From: Croceicoccus sp. YJ47
GTDB taxonomy: Bacteria > Pseudomonadota > Alphaproteobacteria > Sphingomonadales > Sphingomonadaceae
Length of the DNA: 64,000 nucleotides
NCBI RefSeq assembly: GCF_016745095.1
Contig: NZ_CP067087.1
Coordinates: 186,001 to 250,000 of the forward strand
Reading direction: 5' to 3'
The stretch's first letter is position 1, and every line of letters begins with the position of its first letter. The notes below the pieces were generated by a model, which was given only the letters and a program-made list of their open reading frames with translations, did not search any database and had not been told where the DNA came from. Below are positions 54,443-63,589 of the stretch, piece after piece. A program made the position numbers and the translations under genes.

Positions 54443-55372
54443 ATGATTCGAAGTGTTTTCTTCGCCGCAATCGTCACGTATGCCATTAGCACACCAGTTA
54501 TGGCACAGGAGGCTGGCGCCGATGCATATCGCCAGAATTGCGGTGCGATTCCCTATTCGGCTGGCGAGGCCTTATCTGAGGTTGAGCTGACCGGTCGTCT
54601 TGGCGGCAATGTGCTCGACAAACTGGTGGACCTACCCGATCTCACGGTCTTTGGCGGACAGCGCGTGACGCGTTCTGCGTTCGCTGGACTGCGGCAGCAG
54701 GCGATGGGCGCTGTGCTCGATGCTTATGCGTGCCGGATCTCAGCAGAAATCCGTGCACGGGGAGGCGAGAGCGAGCAAGAGCAATTACGTTTGTTGGGTG
54801 CGGCCGTAGCCAATCTGAACCTCGAGATTAGCACGCTGGCTGGTCTGCCCGACGAGGATTTCCGCACACGACTTGCGGCGAAGGATTACTATCAGGAACA
54901 GACGACACGCAAGCCGACAGATCCAACCATCGATCGAGCTATCGTGGATGCGGCGCTCAACGGACTGGATACAAACAAGCTGTTTATCAACATTACGGAG
55001 CGGCAGCGATGGCTTGGCCTCAACTTCGCGGGCGTCGCAGAGCTTCAGGGCTGTCAGACCATTATCAAAGCGGCACTGTCTGACGGATCGTCTTCGCTCC
55101 AACGCAGCCTTGCGGATCTGAGGTCGATCCTCACCAATTATCTCGACGCCAACATTGCGCCGGTTGTATCCTTGGCAGTGCTGGCCAATACGCTGTCGGG
55201 CAATCCGGCGGGCGCGACGGCGGTCTCTTCCAGCTCATTAAGCGCCTGCGCCGCGGCCGTTCAACAGTCCGAGATCAATCTCAGCTCAAAAATTCAGGCG
55301 ATTGGATCAGACATCCCTCCTGCAACGGACGCGCCTTCACCGAGTGTACCGGCGACCACTCAGACAGAGTAA
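54443..55372 (+). CDS. Secreted protein of unknown function
   Basis: A 309-aa protein with a cleavable signal peptide (MIRSVFFAAIVTYAISTPVMAQEA). The mature part is mainly helical, with several cysteines (NCGAIPY, AYACRIS, LQGCQT, SACAAA), and ends in a Pro/Ser/Thr-rich tail. No family is recognised. An unusual GGGGGG lies 6-11 bases before the ATG. The next gene, an OmpA-like lipoprotein, has a similar G-run before its start and follows after 44 bp, so the two are probably one operon and may act together at the cell envelope. Confidence 0.6.
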   Translation: MIRSVFFAAIVTYAISTPVMAQEAGADAYRQNCGAIPYSAGEALSEVELTGRLGGNVLDKLVDLPDLTVFGGQRVTRSAFAGLRQQAMGAVLDAYACRISAEIRARGGESEQEQLRLLGAAVANLNLEISTLAGLPDEDFRTRLAAKDYYQEQTTRKPTDPTIDRAIVDAALNGLDTNKLFINITERQRWLGLNFAGVAELQGCQTIIKAALSDGSSSLQRSLADLRSILTNYLDANIAPVVSLAVLANTLSGNPAGATAVSSSSLSACAAAVQQSEINLSSKIQAIGSDIPPATDAPSPSVPATTQTE

Positions 55373-55416
55373 TAAACAATTCCCGGCCGGGGGCGGCTGA
55401 CACGTTTGGGGGCTCT

Positions 55417-56427
55417 ATGTATTTTTCGCGCGGCGTCATTATGGCATCGTTTGCCATGCTCTTGCTGGCTGGGTGCTCAACTCCCAAGCCTCCCGAATCG
55501 CCTAAGGTCCGGGCCGATGTTGTTTCGCGCTGCGCTTCGGCTGAAGCTCTGCTGGCGAAGAACTATTCGCGCACTAGGAACGTCGATTTGCTGGTGGCGG
55601 GCGGCGGTGAGACAATTAGCCTGCGCGGAGCCATCTTATCGGCTGAGGCGGCAGATCGTGTCGCCAAGGCGGATACGATGTGCAAGGCATGGGCCAACGG
55701 TGCACTCACCGATGAGCAATACGCCTCATATCTCCTCAGCAGTTTGGCCGACTCCGCATCTGTCCCGCAGAGTATCCTTGATTCAGTTTCCGGTGATTCA
55801 AAGATATCGGGCACACCTTCTGACATTTCCGTCGATGAATTGCTGCGCCGCATTGAAGAGCTTGAAGCGACAGGCGGGTTTCCACCGGGCATCGACAAGA
55901 ATGAAATTCGCTCGACGCTCAACAACTTCAAAAACATGAGCGATGCAGACCGCGCCGAGCAGATCGACAGCGAATTCGAAAAGCGTTTGGGACAGGTCGA
56001 AACGCAAGGCGCTGAAACACAGCGGCTGCGAATTGAAACCTCGCAGGTAATCGCTAATCTAATTGAACGGTTAGACAACCTCGAACAAGCGCTCCAAGAC
56101 ATCCAGACAACACCAGCTATGAAAATGCCCTTCCGGGTTTATTTCACCACTGGCAGCGATGAACTGACTTTCGCCTCAATGCGGTATCTTGACGCCCTTA
56201 TCGAGGAATTGCGCGAAGATGCCCGTCCCCTTGCCGTCACGGGCTATACAGATCCGCGCGGTACCACCGCTGCTAACGCTGAATTGTCCGTCTCGCGCGC
56301 GAATACAGTTGCGCAATATCTGCGCGACAATTTGAATGTACCAGTAGTAGCGCGCGGCGGTAATGTCGCAGATCTCGATACGATTGATATCAGTAAAATG
56401 CGTTACGCCGATATTGCCTTTGATTAA
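55417..56427 (+). CDS. OmpA-like lipoprotein
   Basis: A 336-aa protein with signal and lipobox MLLLAGC (Cys at about residue 20). A helical middle part (residues about 140-235) includes a likely coiled coil around QGAETQRLRIETSQVIANLIERLDNLEQ split over two heptad runs. The C-terminal OmpA domain begins at FTTGSDELTFASM and keeps the peptidoglycan-contacting Asp/Arg in GYTDPRGTTAANAELSVSRANTV. It probably links the outer membrane to peptidoglycan. It is paired with the secreted protein at 54443. Confidence 0.8.
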   Translation: MYFSRGVIMASFAMLLLAGCSTPKPPESPKVRADVVSRCASAEALLAKNYSRTRNVDLLVAGGGETISLRGAILSAEAADRVAKADTMCKAWANGALTDEQYASYLLSSLADSASVPQSILDSVSGDSKISGTPSDISVDELLRRIEELEATGGFPPGIDKNEIRSTLNNFKNMSDADRAEQIDSEFEKRLGQVETQGAETQRLRIETSQVIANLIERLDNLEQALQDIQTTPAMKMPFRVYFTTGSDELTFASMRYLDALIEELREDARPLAVTGYTDPRGTTAANAELSVSRANTVAQYLRDNLNVPVVARGGNVADLDTIDISKMRYADIAFD

Positions 56428-56656
56428 TTTCAAGTGGGGCTTGGTGAGCTTGAAGCGGGCCTGTAAAACCCTCGAAGAATTTGACGAGTTCTCTCGCAGG
56501 ATCTTCGCGCACCATCCGCTTCTTACCCAATCTCCGCCCGGAATTCCCCCGGAGAAGGGTTTCTCTGTGATCTGATGGCTATGTCAGCTTTCGGGAGCCG
56601 TGGGTGGGAGGGCTAAGACCGATATTGGGGCGCAAAGCCGCCGCCGCACCCCGCTT

Positions 56657-57262
56657 TCATTTCACCTTCCGCCCGACACGTTTCCCCCTGCGCTTTTGCT
56701 CACGCTCAAGATTGCGAAAGGCGGTCTGTCTCTGACGATAGCCGGTGGCCATAAGCAGGCGGATGCCGGTATCGCGGCGCCTGCGAAAGCCGTGGCGGTA
56801 ATATTCAAGCGTTGCCAGCTTTCGAGGCTGGAGCTGTGCCGCCACATCGCAGGGCGCAAGCGACAGCAGATGATCGATGGTGCCATCGATCAGCGTGTCG
56901 ATCTCATTGATCAGCAGGAAGTTCAGCAAAACACGTTCCATCTGCGGATGGCGTCCAATGCCGACTTCGCCGGCCAGCATGGCCAGCTCCTGCTCGATCT
57001 CGGCAAGCCAGGGCGGAAGCGGCTCGGGCAAGGTGCGTTTCGATCGGAAGCCATGCTTGAACGCGTTCCTGGCCGCCTTCGCCTTGCCTTGTGGTGATGT
57101 GGGTCCTTTGCTTTTTGCGCCATTGCGGCGGCTGGCAGCCCGGGCCGCTTCGCTGCGCAAACTGGATACCGCCGGTTTAGTCGCCTCTGGCTCCTCCCCG
57201 GTGCGCGCGCTCGCTGCCGGCACAGTCATAGCCTTCGTCGTCGCTGTGCGAGCCGCAACCAT
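56657..57262 (-). CDS. Hypothetical protein with KHG-type basic motif
   Basis: A 201-aa basic protein starting at ATG 57262. A stretch SKGPTSPQGKAKAARNAFKHG at about residues 50-70 is a motif I have seen in short phage- or transposon-associated proteins of unknown role; the rest is helical and ends in a run of Arg/Lys. It overlaps the upstream gene by 86 bp in another frame, longer than a normal coupling overlap, so its true start may lie further downstream. No enzymatic motif. Confidence 0.5.
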   Translation of the reverse strand: MVAARTATTKAMTVPAASARTGEEPEATKPAVSSLRSEAARAASRRNGAKSKGPTSPQGKAKAARNAFKHGFRSKRTLPEPLPPWLAEIEQELAMLAGEVGIGRHPQMERVLLNFLLINEIDTLIDGTIDHLLSLAPCDVAAQLQPRKLATLEYYRHGFRRRRDTGIRLLMATGYRQRQTAFRNLEREQKRRGKRVGRKVK

Positions 57263-57818
57263 GCTCACGCAGATGTGCTTGCAGCATCCCTTCCAGATCG
57301 GCGACCCGGTCCAGCTGCGCGCAGCGCGCATCGAGCCCATTGATGACAGCGTTGCGCGCTTGCACGAGTTCGACGATCAGCCGGTCGAGTTCGATGAACA
57401 GCGCATGCCTCTGGGTATAGGCCATGCCGACAAGCCGCTCGAAGGCAGGACCAAACGCATTGAGATTGCACAGGCTGATATTCTCAAGGCTTGCGACAAT
57501 GTTGTGAACGACACCGCGTTCCTCGACATCGGTGCACCAGGAACTGCCTTCTATCGCAGCATCGTCCGAGGCGGTGCGTCCGTTCTTCGCATGGCAGCTC
57601 AGGGCATAGAGATGATAGCTGTGCAGGCCTGACTGAATGAGGCGCAATTGTTCGATCCGGCCCGTGAGCTTGGCAATATCGCGCAGGTACAGGCGCTGGA
57701 TCAGCCCTTTGGGCTCATAGTCCTCGACAAGCTCATCATACAGATCGGTCCACAGACCGGTGAAGCAATCGCGTTCGAAGGCTTCGCTCACAGGATCCAT
57801 GGGCAACATATTGGTCAT
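57177..57818 (-). CDS. Hypothetical protein
   Basis: A 213-aa helical protein (MTNMLPMDPVSEAFERDCF...). It has leucine-rich segments around residues 55-70, 105-120 and 130-165 that could form coiled coils, and a His/Asp/Glu-rich C-terminus. I recognise no family. It is upstream of and overlaps the basic KHG-type gene, and the pair probably forms a unit. Confidence 0.5.
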   Translation of the reverse strand: MTNMLPMDPVSEAFERDCFTGLWTDLYDELVEDYEPKGLIQRLYLRDIAKLTGRIEQLRLIQSGLHSYHLYALSCHAKNGRTASDDAAIEGSSWCTDVEERGVVHNIVASLENISLCNLNAFGPAFERLVGMAYTQRHALFIELDRLIVELVQARNAVINGLDARCAQLDRVADLEGMLQAHLREHGCGSHSDDEGYDCAGSERAHRGGARGD

Positions 57819-58157
57819 CGAAAAACCCTCGTAGATGTTTCTGGTCTTTCGAATCGTGCTGTCACGACATGGCGCATGGCAGCCCCTTATGGGCAGTCAT
57901 CGCGATAATCATTGGCCCGGCTATCGACGCGCCACGTCGTCTGGTCATCCGCTCGCAAGCGGTATTCGCGACGATGCGACCTGCACGACCGCAGGCTTTG
58001 CCGGACCGTGAGGCGTCCGCTCACACCTTGCGTCGAGCGATTGCGCCGCGCAGAATTGCAAAGAAAAAGCACGATCTGGACAAACGAACCCAGCGCGGTG
58101 CCCCTACGCTAACACCGCGAGGCGAGCGTCCCGCTCACACGAAGCCCGGTTGCCCCT
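57819..58157. other. Intergenic with short repeated GAGGCG...CGCTCACAC
   Basis: About 340 bases without a supported gene. GAGGCG-TC-CGCTCACAC near 58010 recurs as GAGGCG-AGCGTCC-CGCTCACAC near 58120. Their role is unknown. Confidence 0.3.
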
Positions 58158-59306
58158 TCACTCTGCCTGCATCCCAGCAGCAACAAGCGCCTCGGCCGCC
58201 CCGCTTATCCGTTCGTTCCAGGCAATCTTCTCGATCTGGTGCGGGCCAATGCCTGAAGCGCCGTAAAGCGCGCCGGCAAGCTGACCGGTGATGGCAGCGG
58301 TGGTATCGGCATCCTCGCCAAGCTCGGCGGCCGTCAATATCGCATCGAAGAAATTGGAGGTGCGCGCCACGCACCACAGCGCCGCCTCGAGCGAATGCGC
58401 GACATAGCCTGTCGAACAGATCGCATCGCGCGACTTGTCGCGCCAGGACCCGGCCATGATCTCGCCGATGCGGCCTTGATAAGCCGTGCCCGTGCGCCGC
58501 TGCAGGACCGTGCTGGCAGGCGCGCCGGTAATGGCATCGGCCAGCAGATCGGCAAAGGCGACGCAAGCATCGACCGCTTCGGGTGCAGCATGCGTGGTCC
58601 GGCTCTGGCGTGCAGCGACATCGTGCAGGCGCTGCCGGTTCTGCCAATGCCGCAAGGCCACCGGCGCAAGCCGCATCAGGCTGCCATTGCCCGCGCTTTG
58701 GGGATCGGTCGAGCCTGCCACGGGATCCCCGCTGCGCTTGAAGCGCGCCAGCGCCTGCCGCGTGGTGATGCCAATATCGAAGCAGGTGCCGGTACACGAA
58801 TAGGTGCCGTTCTCATGCCAGCTGACAAAGCGCTGCATCAGGTCCGTCTCGTCAAGGTCGGGATGGTGCAGCACGCTGTCCATCAAGGCGAGCGCCATGG
58901 CGGTATCATCGGTCCATTGACCGGGTTTAAGCTGGAAAGGCCCGCCCCCTTCGATGCCCCTCAAACGCGGACGGCTATCGCGCGGCGAGAACTCCAGCGT
59001 CGTGCCCAGCGCATCGCCCACCGCCAGCCCCAGCATGGCGCCCAGCGCCCGGTCCGCAATGGCCGCGCGCGAACGCGATGGCACAGGTTCGGCAATCGCC
59101 TTCAATTGCATCACGTAGTCAAGCTGTGCCGCCGTCTCGATGGCGCCGGGCCTGACGTTACGAACCGCGACGATGGCCTCCGATGGCTTCATGCCAAGCT
59201 CGATCAGCAGGCGGCAGGCGATTACTCCGGCCCGGCCCAGGCCGCCCTTGCAATGGACCAATACGTTCGAGCCTGCGCGAAGCCGCATGCGCAGCTCTTC
59301 GCCCAC
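58158..59306 (-). CDS. ADP-ribosylglycohydrolase with truncated phosphatase domain
   Basis: A 382-aa open frame with two domains. Residues about 1-60 are the end of a dual-specificity-type phosphatase, including the active-site loop VHCKGGLGRAG (HCxxGxxR). Residues about 85-375 are an ADP-ribosylglycohydrolase (DraG/ARH) with both metal-binding motifs, GQWTDDTAMALALMDS and GEDADTTAAITGQLAGA. The first 100 or so residues expected for the phosphatase are missing. Upstream, the sequence joins abruptly to a truncated Nudix gene, so the start (GTG 59306) is probably artificial. The hydrolase domain could still be functional if translated. Confidence 0.72.
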   Translation of the reverse strand: MGEELRMRLRAGSNVLVHCKGGLGRAGVIACRLLIELGMKPSEAIVAVRNVRPGAIETAAQLDYVMQLKAIAEPVPSRSRAAIADRALGAMLGLAVGDALGTTLEFSPRDSRPRLRGIEGGGPFQLKPGQWTDDTAMALALMDSVLHHPDLDETDLMQRFVSWHENGTYSCTGTCFDIGITTRQALARFKRSGDPVAGSTDPQSAGNGSLMRLAPVALRHWQNRQRLHDVAARQSRTTHAAPEAVDACVAFADLLADAITGAPASTVLQRRTGTAYQGRIGEIMAGSWRDKSRDAICSTGYVAHSLEAALWCVARTSNFFDAILTAAELGEDADTTAAITGQLAGALYGASGIGPHQIEKIAWNERISGAAEALVAAGMQAE

Positions 59307-59311
59307 GCTTT

Positions 59312-59505
59312 GCCAGCTCGAACGCGGCCGGCTCTTCGACCAACCGGCCTGGCAGCGCCCATCGTCCTTCGAAGGGCGGGCGCTCGCGTTCCTTCACCAC
59401 CACCTGCAAACCGCCATCGCTGACCGTCAGCAGCACGAGGTCGATAGCCGGGTGCGCCAGCGCGGATTGCTCGCGCGGGAACAGCAGGCGCGGGTTGGAA
59501 GTCAT
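59312..59505 (-). pseudogene. Nudix hydrolase/NrtR-like, 3' truncated
   Basis: From ATG 59505, the frame encodes MTSNPRLLFPREQ then HPAIDLVLLTV and PPFEGRWALPGRLVEE, the start of a Nudix domain as in NrtR-like proteins. It stops matching near FELA, before the Nudix box, and runs on in a frame antiparallel to the normal phosphatase reading. The point of change, about 59311-59325, is where the phosphatase homology (SWQSVGEELR) begins in another frame. A deletion joined the two genes. Confidence 0.65.
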
Positions 59506-60113
59506 CACGATCCTTTGCGAAGAAGCGACCATGAAAGATGGCCATTTTTAACTGCTGGACTGATACACCAAAGCGCCGCATGTGTCTGCCGGCAGGCATC
59601 TGGCTTGCTGCTTCGGCTTGCAATGCCGGCTGCCTTGCCTGCTGCAGCGGCGCTTCGCCGCGCTGACCTACGGCGCTCGCTTCGCCCCCTTCCATCGCAT
59701 CGATCACCGCTTCTTTTGCCCACGGTTCACCGCGCCCAAAAACGCGTCCAGGTTGCGCGCATGTTGACAACCTCTTTTTTTTAGCGGCGAGAACAGTAAT
59801 TGCGTCCGGGTTATAAGTTGTCAGCCTTATCGGATTATATCGGTAATACAACGGGTTAGCCGCATTTTTGCCTCGGGGCCCTGACAACATCCTTGTCAAC
59901 TAACGCTGGCAAGCGGTTGTCAGCTGTCAACATGCGCAACCTCTCCCATCGAGCCCGATTCAGCAGGCTCGCAAGGACGCGCTCCTGGGGGTGTAACCTA
60001 GCTATCATCCGCCGCGCGGCAGGACGCTGGAGGCGCTCTCGTTCTCCGCTTTTCCTGAGCACTACCCCGTGTGCCCATCTCCACTCTCCGCCGGTACGGG
60101 GCCGACGCGAATA
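59506..60113. promoter_or_regulatory. 600-bp non-coding region with TTGTCA/TGACAA cluster
   Basis: No supported gene. Between 59757 and 59942 there are six TTGTCA/TGTCAA-type words, including a perfect palindrome TGACAA-CATCC-TTGTCA at 59882-59898 and a long inverted repeat GGTTGCGC-GC-ATGTTGACA (59751-59769) versus TGTCAACATGCGCAACC (59925-59941). A T8 run lies at 59775. It is upstream of the truncated Nudix gene, so these may be operators of a former Nudix/hydrolase operon. Confidence 0.5.
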
Positions 60114-60132
60114 AGCCCGCAGTCTGCGGGCT
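60114..60132 (-). terminator. Terminator of tRNA-Ser
   Basis: Perfect 8-bp stem AGCCCGCA-3 bases-TGCGGGCT, followed on the minus strand by TTATTC, about 45 bp after the tRNA 3' end. Confidence 0.65.
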
Positions 60133-60175
60133 ATTTGGCGGTTTCTCTGCTGTGAGGGATAGGGCCTGGACTAAA

Positions 60176-60266
60176 TGGCGGAGCGGGTGGGATTCGAACC
60201 CACGATACGGGGTTACCGTATACACACTTTCCAGGCGTGCGCCTTCGACCACTCGGCCACCGCTCC
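60176..60266 (-). tRNA. tRNA-Ser (GGA)
   Basis: A 91-nt serine tRNA with encoded CCA. Acceptor GGAGCGG pairs with CCGCTCC, followed by G and CCA; the anticodon loop reads CTGGAAA (anticodon GGA, codons TCC/TCT). The long variable arm and GTTCGAATC T-loop are present. It separates the accessory region on the left from core genes on the right. Such tRNA 3' ends can be integration sites, but no second copy of the 3' end was seen in the window. Confidence 0.93.
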
Positions 60267-60349
60267 GCGCGCTCTTGCATGAGCGAGCCGTGCCCTAGCC
60301 GCTCCCATTCGGCGACGCAAGAGGCATGGCGATTATACCCGCGCCCCGA

Positions 60350-61336
60350 TCAGACGACCGCCGAACTGCCCCGCAAGGCCGCGAAATACCCGCTCATCGC
60401 AGCGACGGATTTGTCGCTCAGCGCGATAAAGGCGCGGCGGCGGTCGGCCCTGTCCTGCACGCGCTTGAGCAGCCCGGCCTCGGTCATCTGGCTGATCCAG
60501 CGCAGCGCGGTCGTCGGCGGCACGTTCGCGGCAATGCAAAGGCTGCTGACCGAAACTTGCGTGCGCTCCGCCTGCGCCGCGGTCAGGTCGAGCAGGATGT
60601 CCCAGGCAGGGTCCGCGAACAGCTCGGCATCGAAAAACTTCGCGCGCAATTGGCGCTGCCGGATTATTTCGCGGATCAACGCCGCTGGCGGCAAGCTGCC
60701 ATTGTCCCGCGCGGCGGTCGCCCGTTCGTGCCGGGGGGTCAGCGATATGAAGCCCGTGTCCGGCTCCTTCGCCAGGTTTTCGGACGCGAAACCCTCGTCT
60801 CCGCGCGCCTCGATCCGGCGGGCCAGCATGCTGACCTGTTCGGTGAGCCGCATCAGCGCGGCGCGATCCTCCGATGCGATGTCGCCCACGCTCTGCCCCG
60901 GCGCGCGCGCCGCCGCCACGGCGAGCGCCATGGCCCGCTCCGCAGCGGACGGATTGATCAGGATCTGCGCATCGCCCCATTCGGCCATGCCATAAACGGT
61001 GTCGATCGCATCCGCACTGGTCGAGAGTATGAGCGCCTCGCCCCCGCGTGCCGCCCGTTCGCCCAGTCGCCCCAGCACGGCGGCCAGCGTATCGTCGACG
61101 ATCGGCGCATCGATGATCAGGATGTCGCCAAGCGCCGGCAATGCCTCGTCCCGCAAGGGGGCGATGTCGGTGCAATGCCGCACGCGCATGCCGGCATCGT
61201 CCGCCAGGTCGGAAAGCAGACCCCGCACCTGCGACCGGTCCGCGAATATCGACGCGCTCGACCCCGGTGGCGATGCCGACGCAGTGTCGCGGTTTTCACC
61301 GAATGCATATTGGAAAGGCGCTGCGTTCTGCCCCAT
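60350..61336 (-). CDS. MarR-type winged-helix regulator with N-terminal receiver-like region
   Basis: A 328-aa protein. The C-terminal 100 residues form a MarR-like winged helix (VSVSSLCIAANVPPTTALRWISQMTEAGLLKR broken over helices, then DRRRAFIALSDKS). The N-terminal 150 residues look like a degenerate response-regulator or Rossmann-like fold (GDILIIDAPIVDD, GEALILSTSADAI) without a clear phosphate-accepting site. Similar proteins are conserved in sphingomonads. No operon partner is obvious. Confidence 0.72.
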   Translation of the reverse strand: MGQNAAPFQYAFGENRDTASASPPGSSASIFADRSQVRGLLSDLADDAGMRVRHCTDIAPLRDEALPALGDILIIDAPIVDDTLAAVLGRLGERAARGGEALILSTSADAIDTVYGMAEWGDAQILINPSAAERAMALAVAAARAPGQSVGDIASEDRAALMRLTEQVSMLARRIEARGDEGFASENLAKEPDTGFISLTPRHERATAARDNGSLPPAALIREIIRQRQLRAKFFDAELFADPAWDILLDLTAAQAERTQVSVSSLCIAANVPPTTALRWISQMTEAGLLKRVQDRADRRRAFIALSDKSVAAMSGYFAALRGSSAVV

Positions 61337-61421
61337 TGTCGCGACCCCTTGGCGCCGGGAGGATGCCCCGACAGGCGAAGATACTGAAAATACGAAGCTT
61401 CCCGGTCAAGCGATTTTCGCG

Positions 61422-62156
61422 TTAAACCTTGCGCCGCCCTTCGAGCATCCCCTTCGTGCCGCCGCGATGCAGGACGAATTCGATGTCCGGCCATCGCTTG
61501 CGCCACCGCCGCGCCACGACCCGCTCGCCCGGCCGCGCCGCATCGTCGAGCAACACCCGCCCGCCCTTGCCCAACCGGTCGAACAAGCGCTCCGCCGTGC
61601 CGCGCACGAACGGGTTCAGGGTCCAGGGCGGACCGTCGATGATGAGCAGGTCGATGGTGTCGGGCACATGGTCGAGATCGTACCAGCACGACGCCCATTC
61701 GCCGTCCTGCGACGTGAGCGGGGCATGCCGTATATCGGCGTTCAGCCCGTTTTCTGCCAGCCATCGCGCGGTCGCGGTGACGAATGCGGCGTTCTGGTCG
61801 AAGCTGGTCAGCGTGCCGCCGCCATGCAATTGCAACGCCCGCGCCGCGATGAGCGAGGACGCCCCCGCGCCCAGTTCCACCACGCAGGCAGGGCGATCCG
61901 CCGCGATCGCATCCGCAATCCGTGTAAGGAAGAACGTATCCGCCTTCCAGCTTCCCAGATTGGGCAGCGCATCATGCGGCAGGTCGAGCCGGTCGAGCAG
62001 CGCGGCCTTGTCACTGCGCCGCCCGCCCGAAAGGCTGCGCAACAGCCATGGCCATTGGACCACCGCCCACCCCGCGACGAGTGCCTTTTCCCGCCAGCTT
62101 CGGTGCAGCCCCGCCTCGCCCTGCGGCAGATATCCTGTCGTCTCGCGCGACGTCAT
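61422..62156 (-). CDS. Class I SAM-dependent methyltransferase
   Basis: A 244-aa protein with a Rossmann methyltransferase fold: motif I as VVELGAGASSLIAARAL at about residues 90-106, acidic residue TSFDQN at the end of the next strand, and DLLIIDGPP at about residue 165. The substrate is unknown. It lies 22 bp downstream of purA and probably shares its transcript. ATG at 62156. Confidence 0.78.
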   Translation of the reverse strand: MTSRETTGYLPQGEAGLHRSWREKALVAGWAVVQWPWLLRSLSGGRRSDKAALLDRLDLPHDALPNLGSWKADTFFLTRIADAIAADRPACVVELGAGASSLIAARALQLHGGGTLTSFDQNAAFVTATARWLAENGLNADIRHAPLTSQDGEWASCWYDLDHVPDTIDLLIIDGPPWTLNPFVRGTAERLFDRLGKGGRVLLDDAARPGERVVARRWRKRWPDIEFVLHRGGTKGMLEGRRKV

Positions 62157-62178
62157 CGTCCGGGCCGCCGTTGCGCGC

Positions 62179-63468
62179 TCAATCCACGAACGGGTCGCGC
62201 ACCAGGATCGTATCCTCGCGTTCCGGGCTGGTGGAGACGAGCGCCACCGGCGTCTCGATCAATTCCTGCACGCGCTGAATATATTTGATCGCCTGTGCCG
62301 GGAGGTCGGCCCAGCTGCGCGCGCCGGCGGTCGTCCCCTTCCAGCCTTCCATCTCTTCGTAGATCGGCTCCACGCGGGCCTGATCGGCGGCATGGGCGGG
62401 CAGGTAATCGAGGATCCGCCCATCGAGGCGATAGCCCGTGCAGATGCGGACGACATCGAACCCGTCGAGCACGTCGAGCTTGGTCAGCGCAATGCCGGTC
62501 ACGCCCGAAATGCTGCACGACTGGCGCACCAGAACCGCATCGAACCAGCCGCAGCGCCGCTGCCGCCCGGTCACCGTCCCGAATTCATGGCCGCGTTCGC
62601 CCAGACGCTGACCGATCTCGTCGGACAGTTCGGTCGGGAACGGGCCGGAACCGACGCGCGTGGTATAGGCCTTCACGATGCCCAGCACGAAGCCGGTGCT
62701 GTTGGGACCGAGCCCCGACCCCGCGGCCGCGGTACCGCTCACCGTGTTGGAGCTGGTGACGAACGGATAGGTGCCGTGATCGACGTCGAGCAGCACGCCC
62801 TGCGCCCCTTCGAACAGGATGCGGGCGCCGGCCTTGCGCACTTTTTTGAGCCGCTTCCACACCGGCTGCGCGAATTGGAGCACGTAATCGGCAATCTCGC
62901 GCAATTCGGCAAGCAGGCTTTCCCGGTCGACAGGATCCTGCCCGAAACCGTGGCGCAGCGCGTCGTGATGCGCACACAGCCGGTCGAGCTGCGGGCCGAG
63001 CGCGTCGAGATGCGCAAGGTCGCACACGCGGATCGCGCGGCGGCCTACCTTGTCCTCGTACGCCGGGCCGATGCCGCGCCCGGTCGTGCCGATCTTGCCG
63101 GTGCCCGCCGCGTTTTCGCGCAGGCCGTCGAGATCGCGGTGCAGCGGCAGGATCAGCGCGCAATTGTCGGCGATGGCGAAATTTTCCGCGTCGATCGTCA
63201 CGCCCTGCGCGGTGAGCTTCTCGATCTCGGCCTTGAGCGCCCAGGGGTCGAGCACCACGCCATTGCCGATGATCGACAGCGTGCCCGTCACGATGCCCGA
63301 CGGCAGCAGCGACAATTTATAGGTCACGTCCCCCACGACGAGCGTGTGGCCGGCATTGTGCCCGCCCTGGAACCGCACCACGGCGTCGGCCCGGCTGGCG
63401 AGCCAGTCCACGATCTTGCCCTTGCCCTCATCGCCCCACTGAGCGCCGATCACCGTTACGTTTGCCAA
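62179..63468 (-). CDS. purA: Adenylosuccinate synthase
   Basis: A 429-aa enzyme of normal length that joins IMP and aspartate using GTP to make adenylosuccinate in AMP synthesis. The GTP-binding [14 protein letters not shown] is at residues 7-20, with catalytic Asp13; [23 protein letters not shown] and [22 protein letters not shown] follow in order. This is a core housekeeping gene and marks the return to conserved chromosome. Confidence 0.95.
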   Translation of the reverse strand: MANVTVIGAQWGDEGKGKIVDWLASRADAVVRFQGGHNAGHTLVVGDVTYKLSLLPSGIVTGTLSIIGNGVVLDPWALKAEIEKLTAQGVTIDAENFAIADNCALILPLHRDLDGLRENAAGTGKIGTTGRGIGPAYEDKVGRRAIRVCDLAHLDALGPQLDRLCAHHDALRHGFGQDPVDRESLLAELREIADYVLQFAQPVWKRLKKVRKAGARILFEGAQGVLLDVDHGTYPFVTSSNTVSGTAAAGSGLGPNSTGFVLGIVKAYTTRVGSGPFPTELSDEIGQRLGERGHEFGTVTGRQRRCGWFDAVLVRQSCSISGVTGIALTKLDVLDGFDVVRICTGYRLDGRILDYLPAHAADQARVEPIYEEMEGWKGTTAGARSWADLPAQAIKYIQRVQELIETPVALVSTSPEREDTILVRDPFVD

Positions 63469-63589
63469 GATTTTTCGCCCTTGCTTTCAGCTTTGGTAAA
63501 GCCCGCGCGGCATTAGGGTGCCTTCGCCACCGGGGCAAGGGCGCACAGCGGCCATTTGCCCGGTCGATACGCATTGAGACGGGATTTTT

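Noticed and set aside
61429-63516. A 695-codon open frame on the plus strand
   Set aside because: Antisense to the methyltransferase and purA. It is Arg/Pro-rich low-quality translation, and long antisense frames are common in GC-rich genomes.
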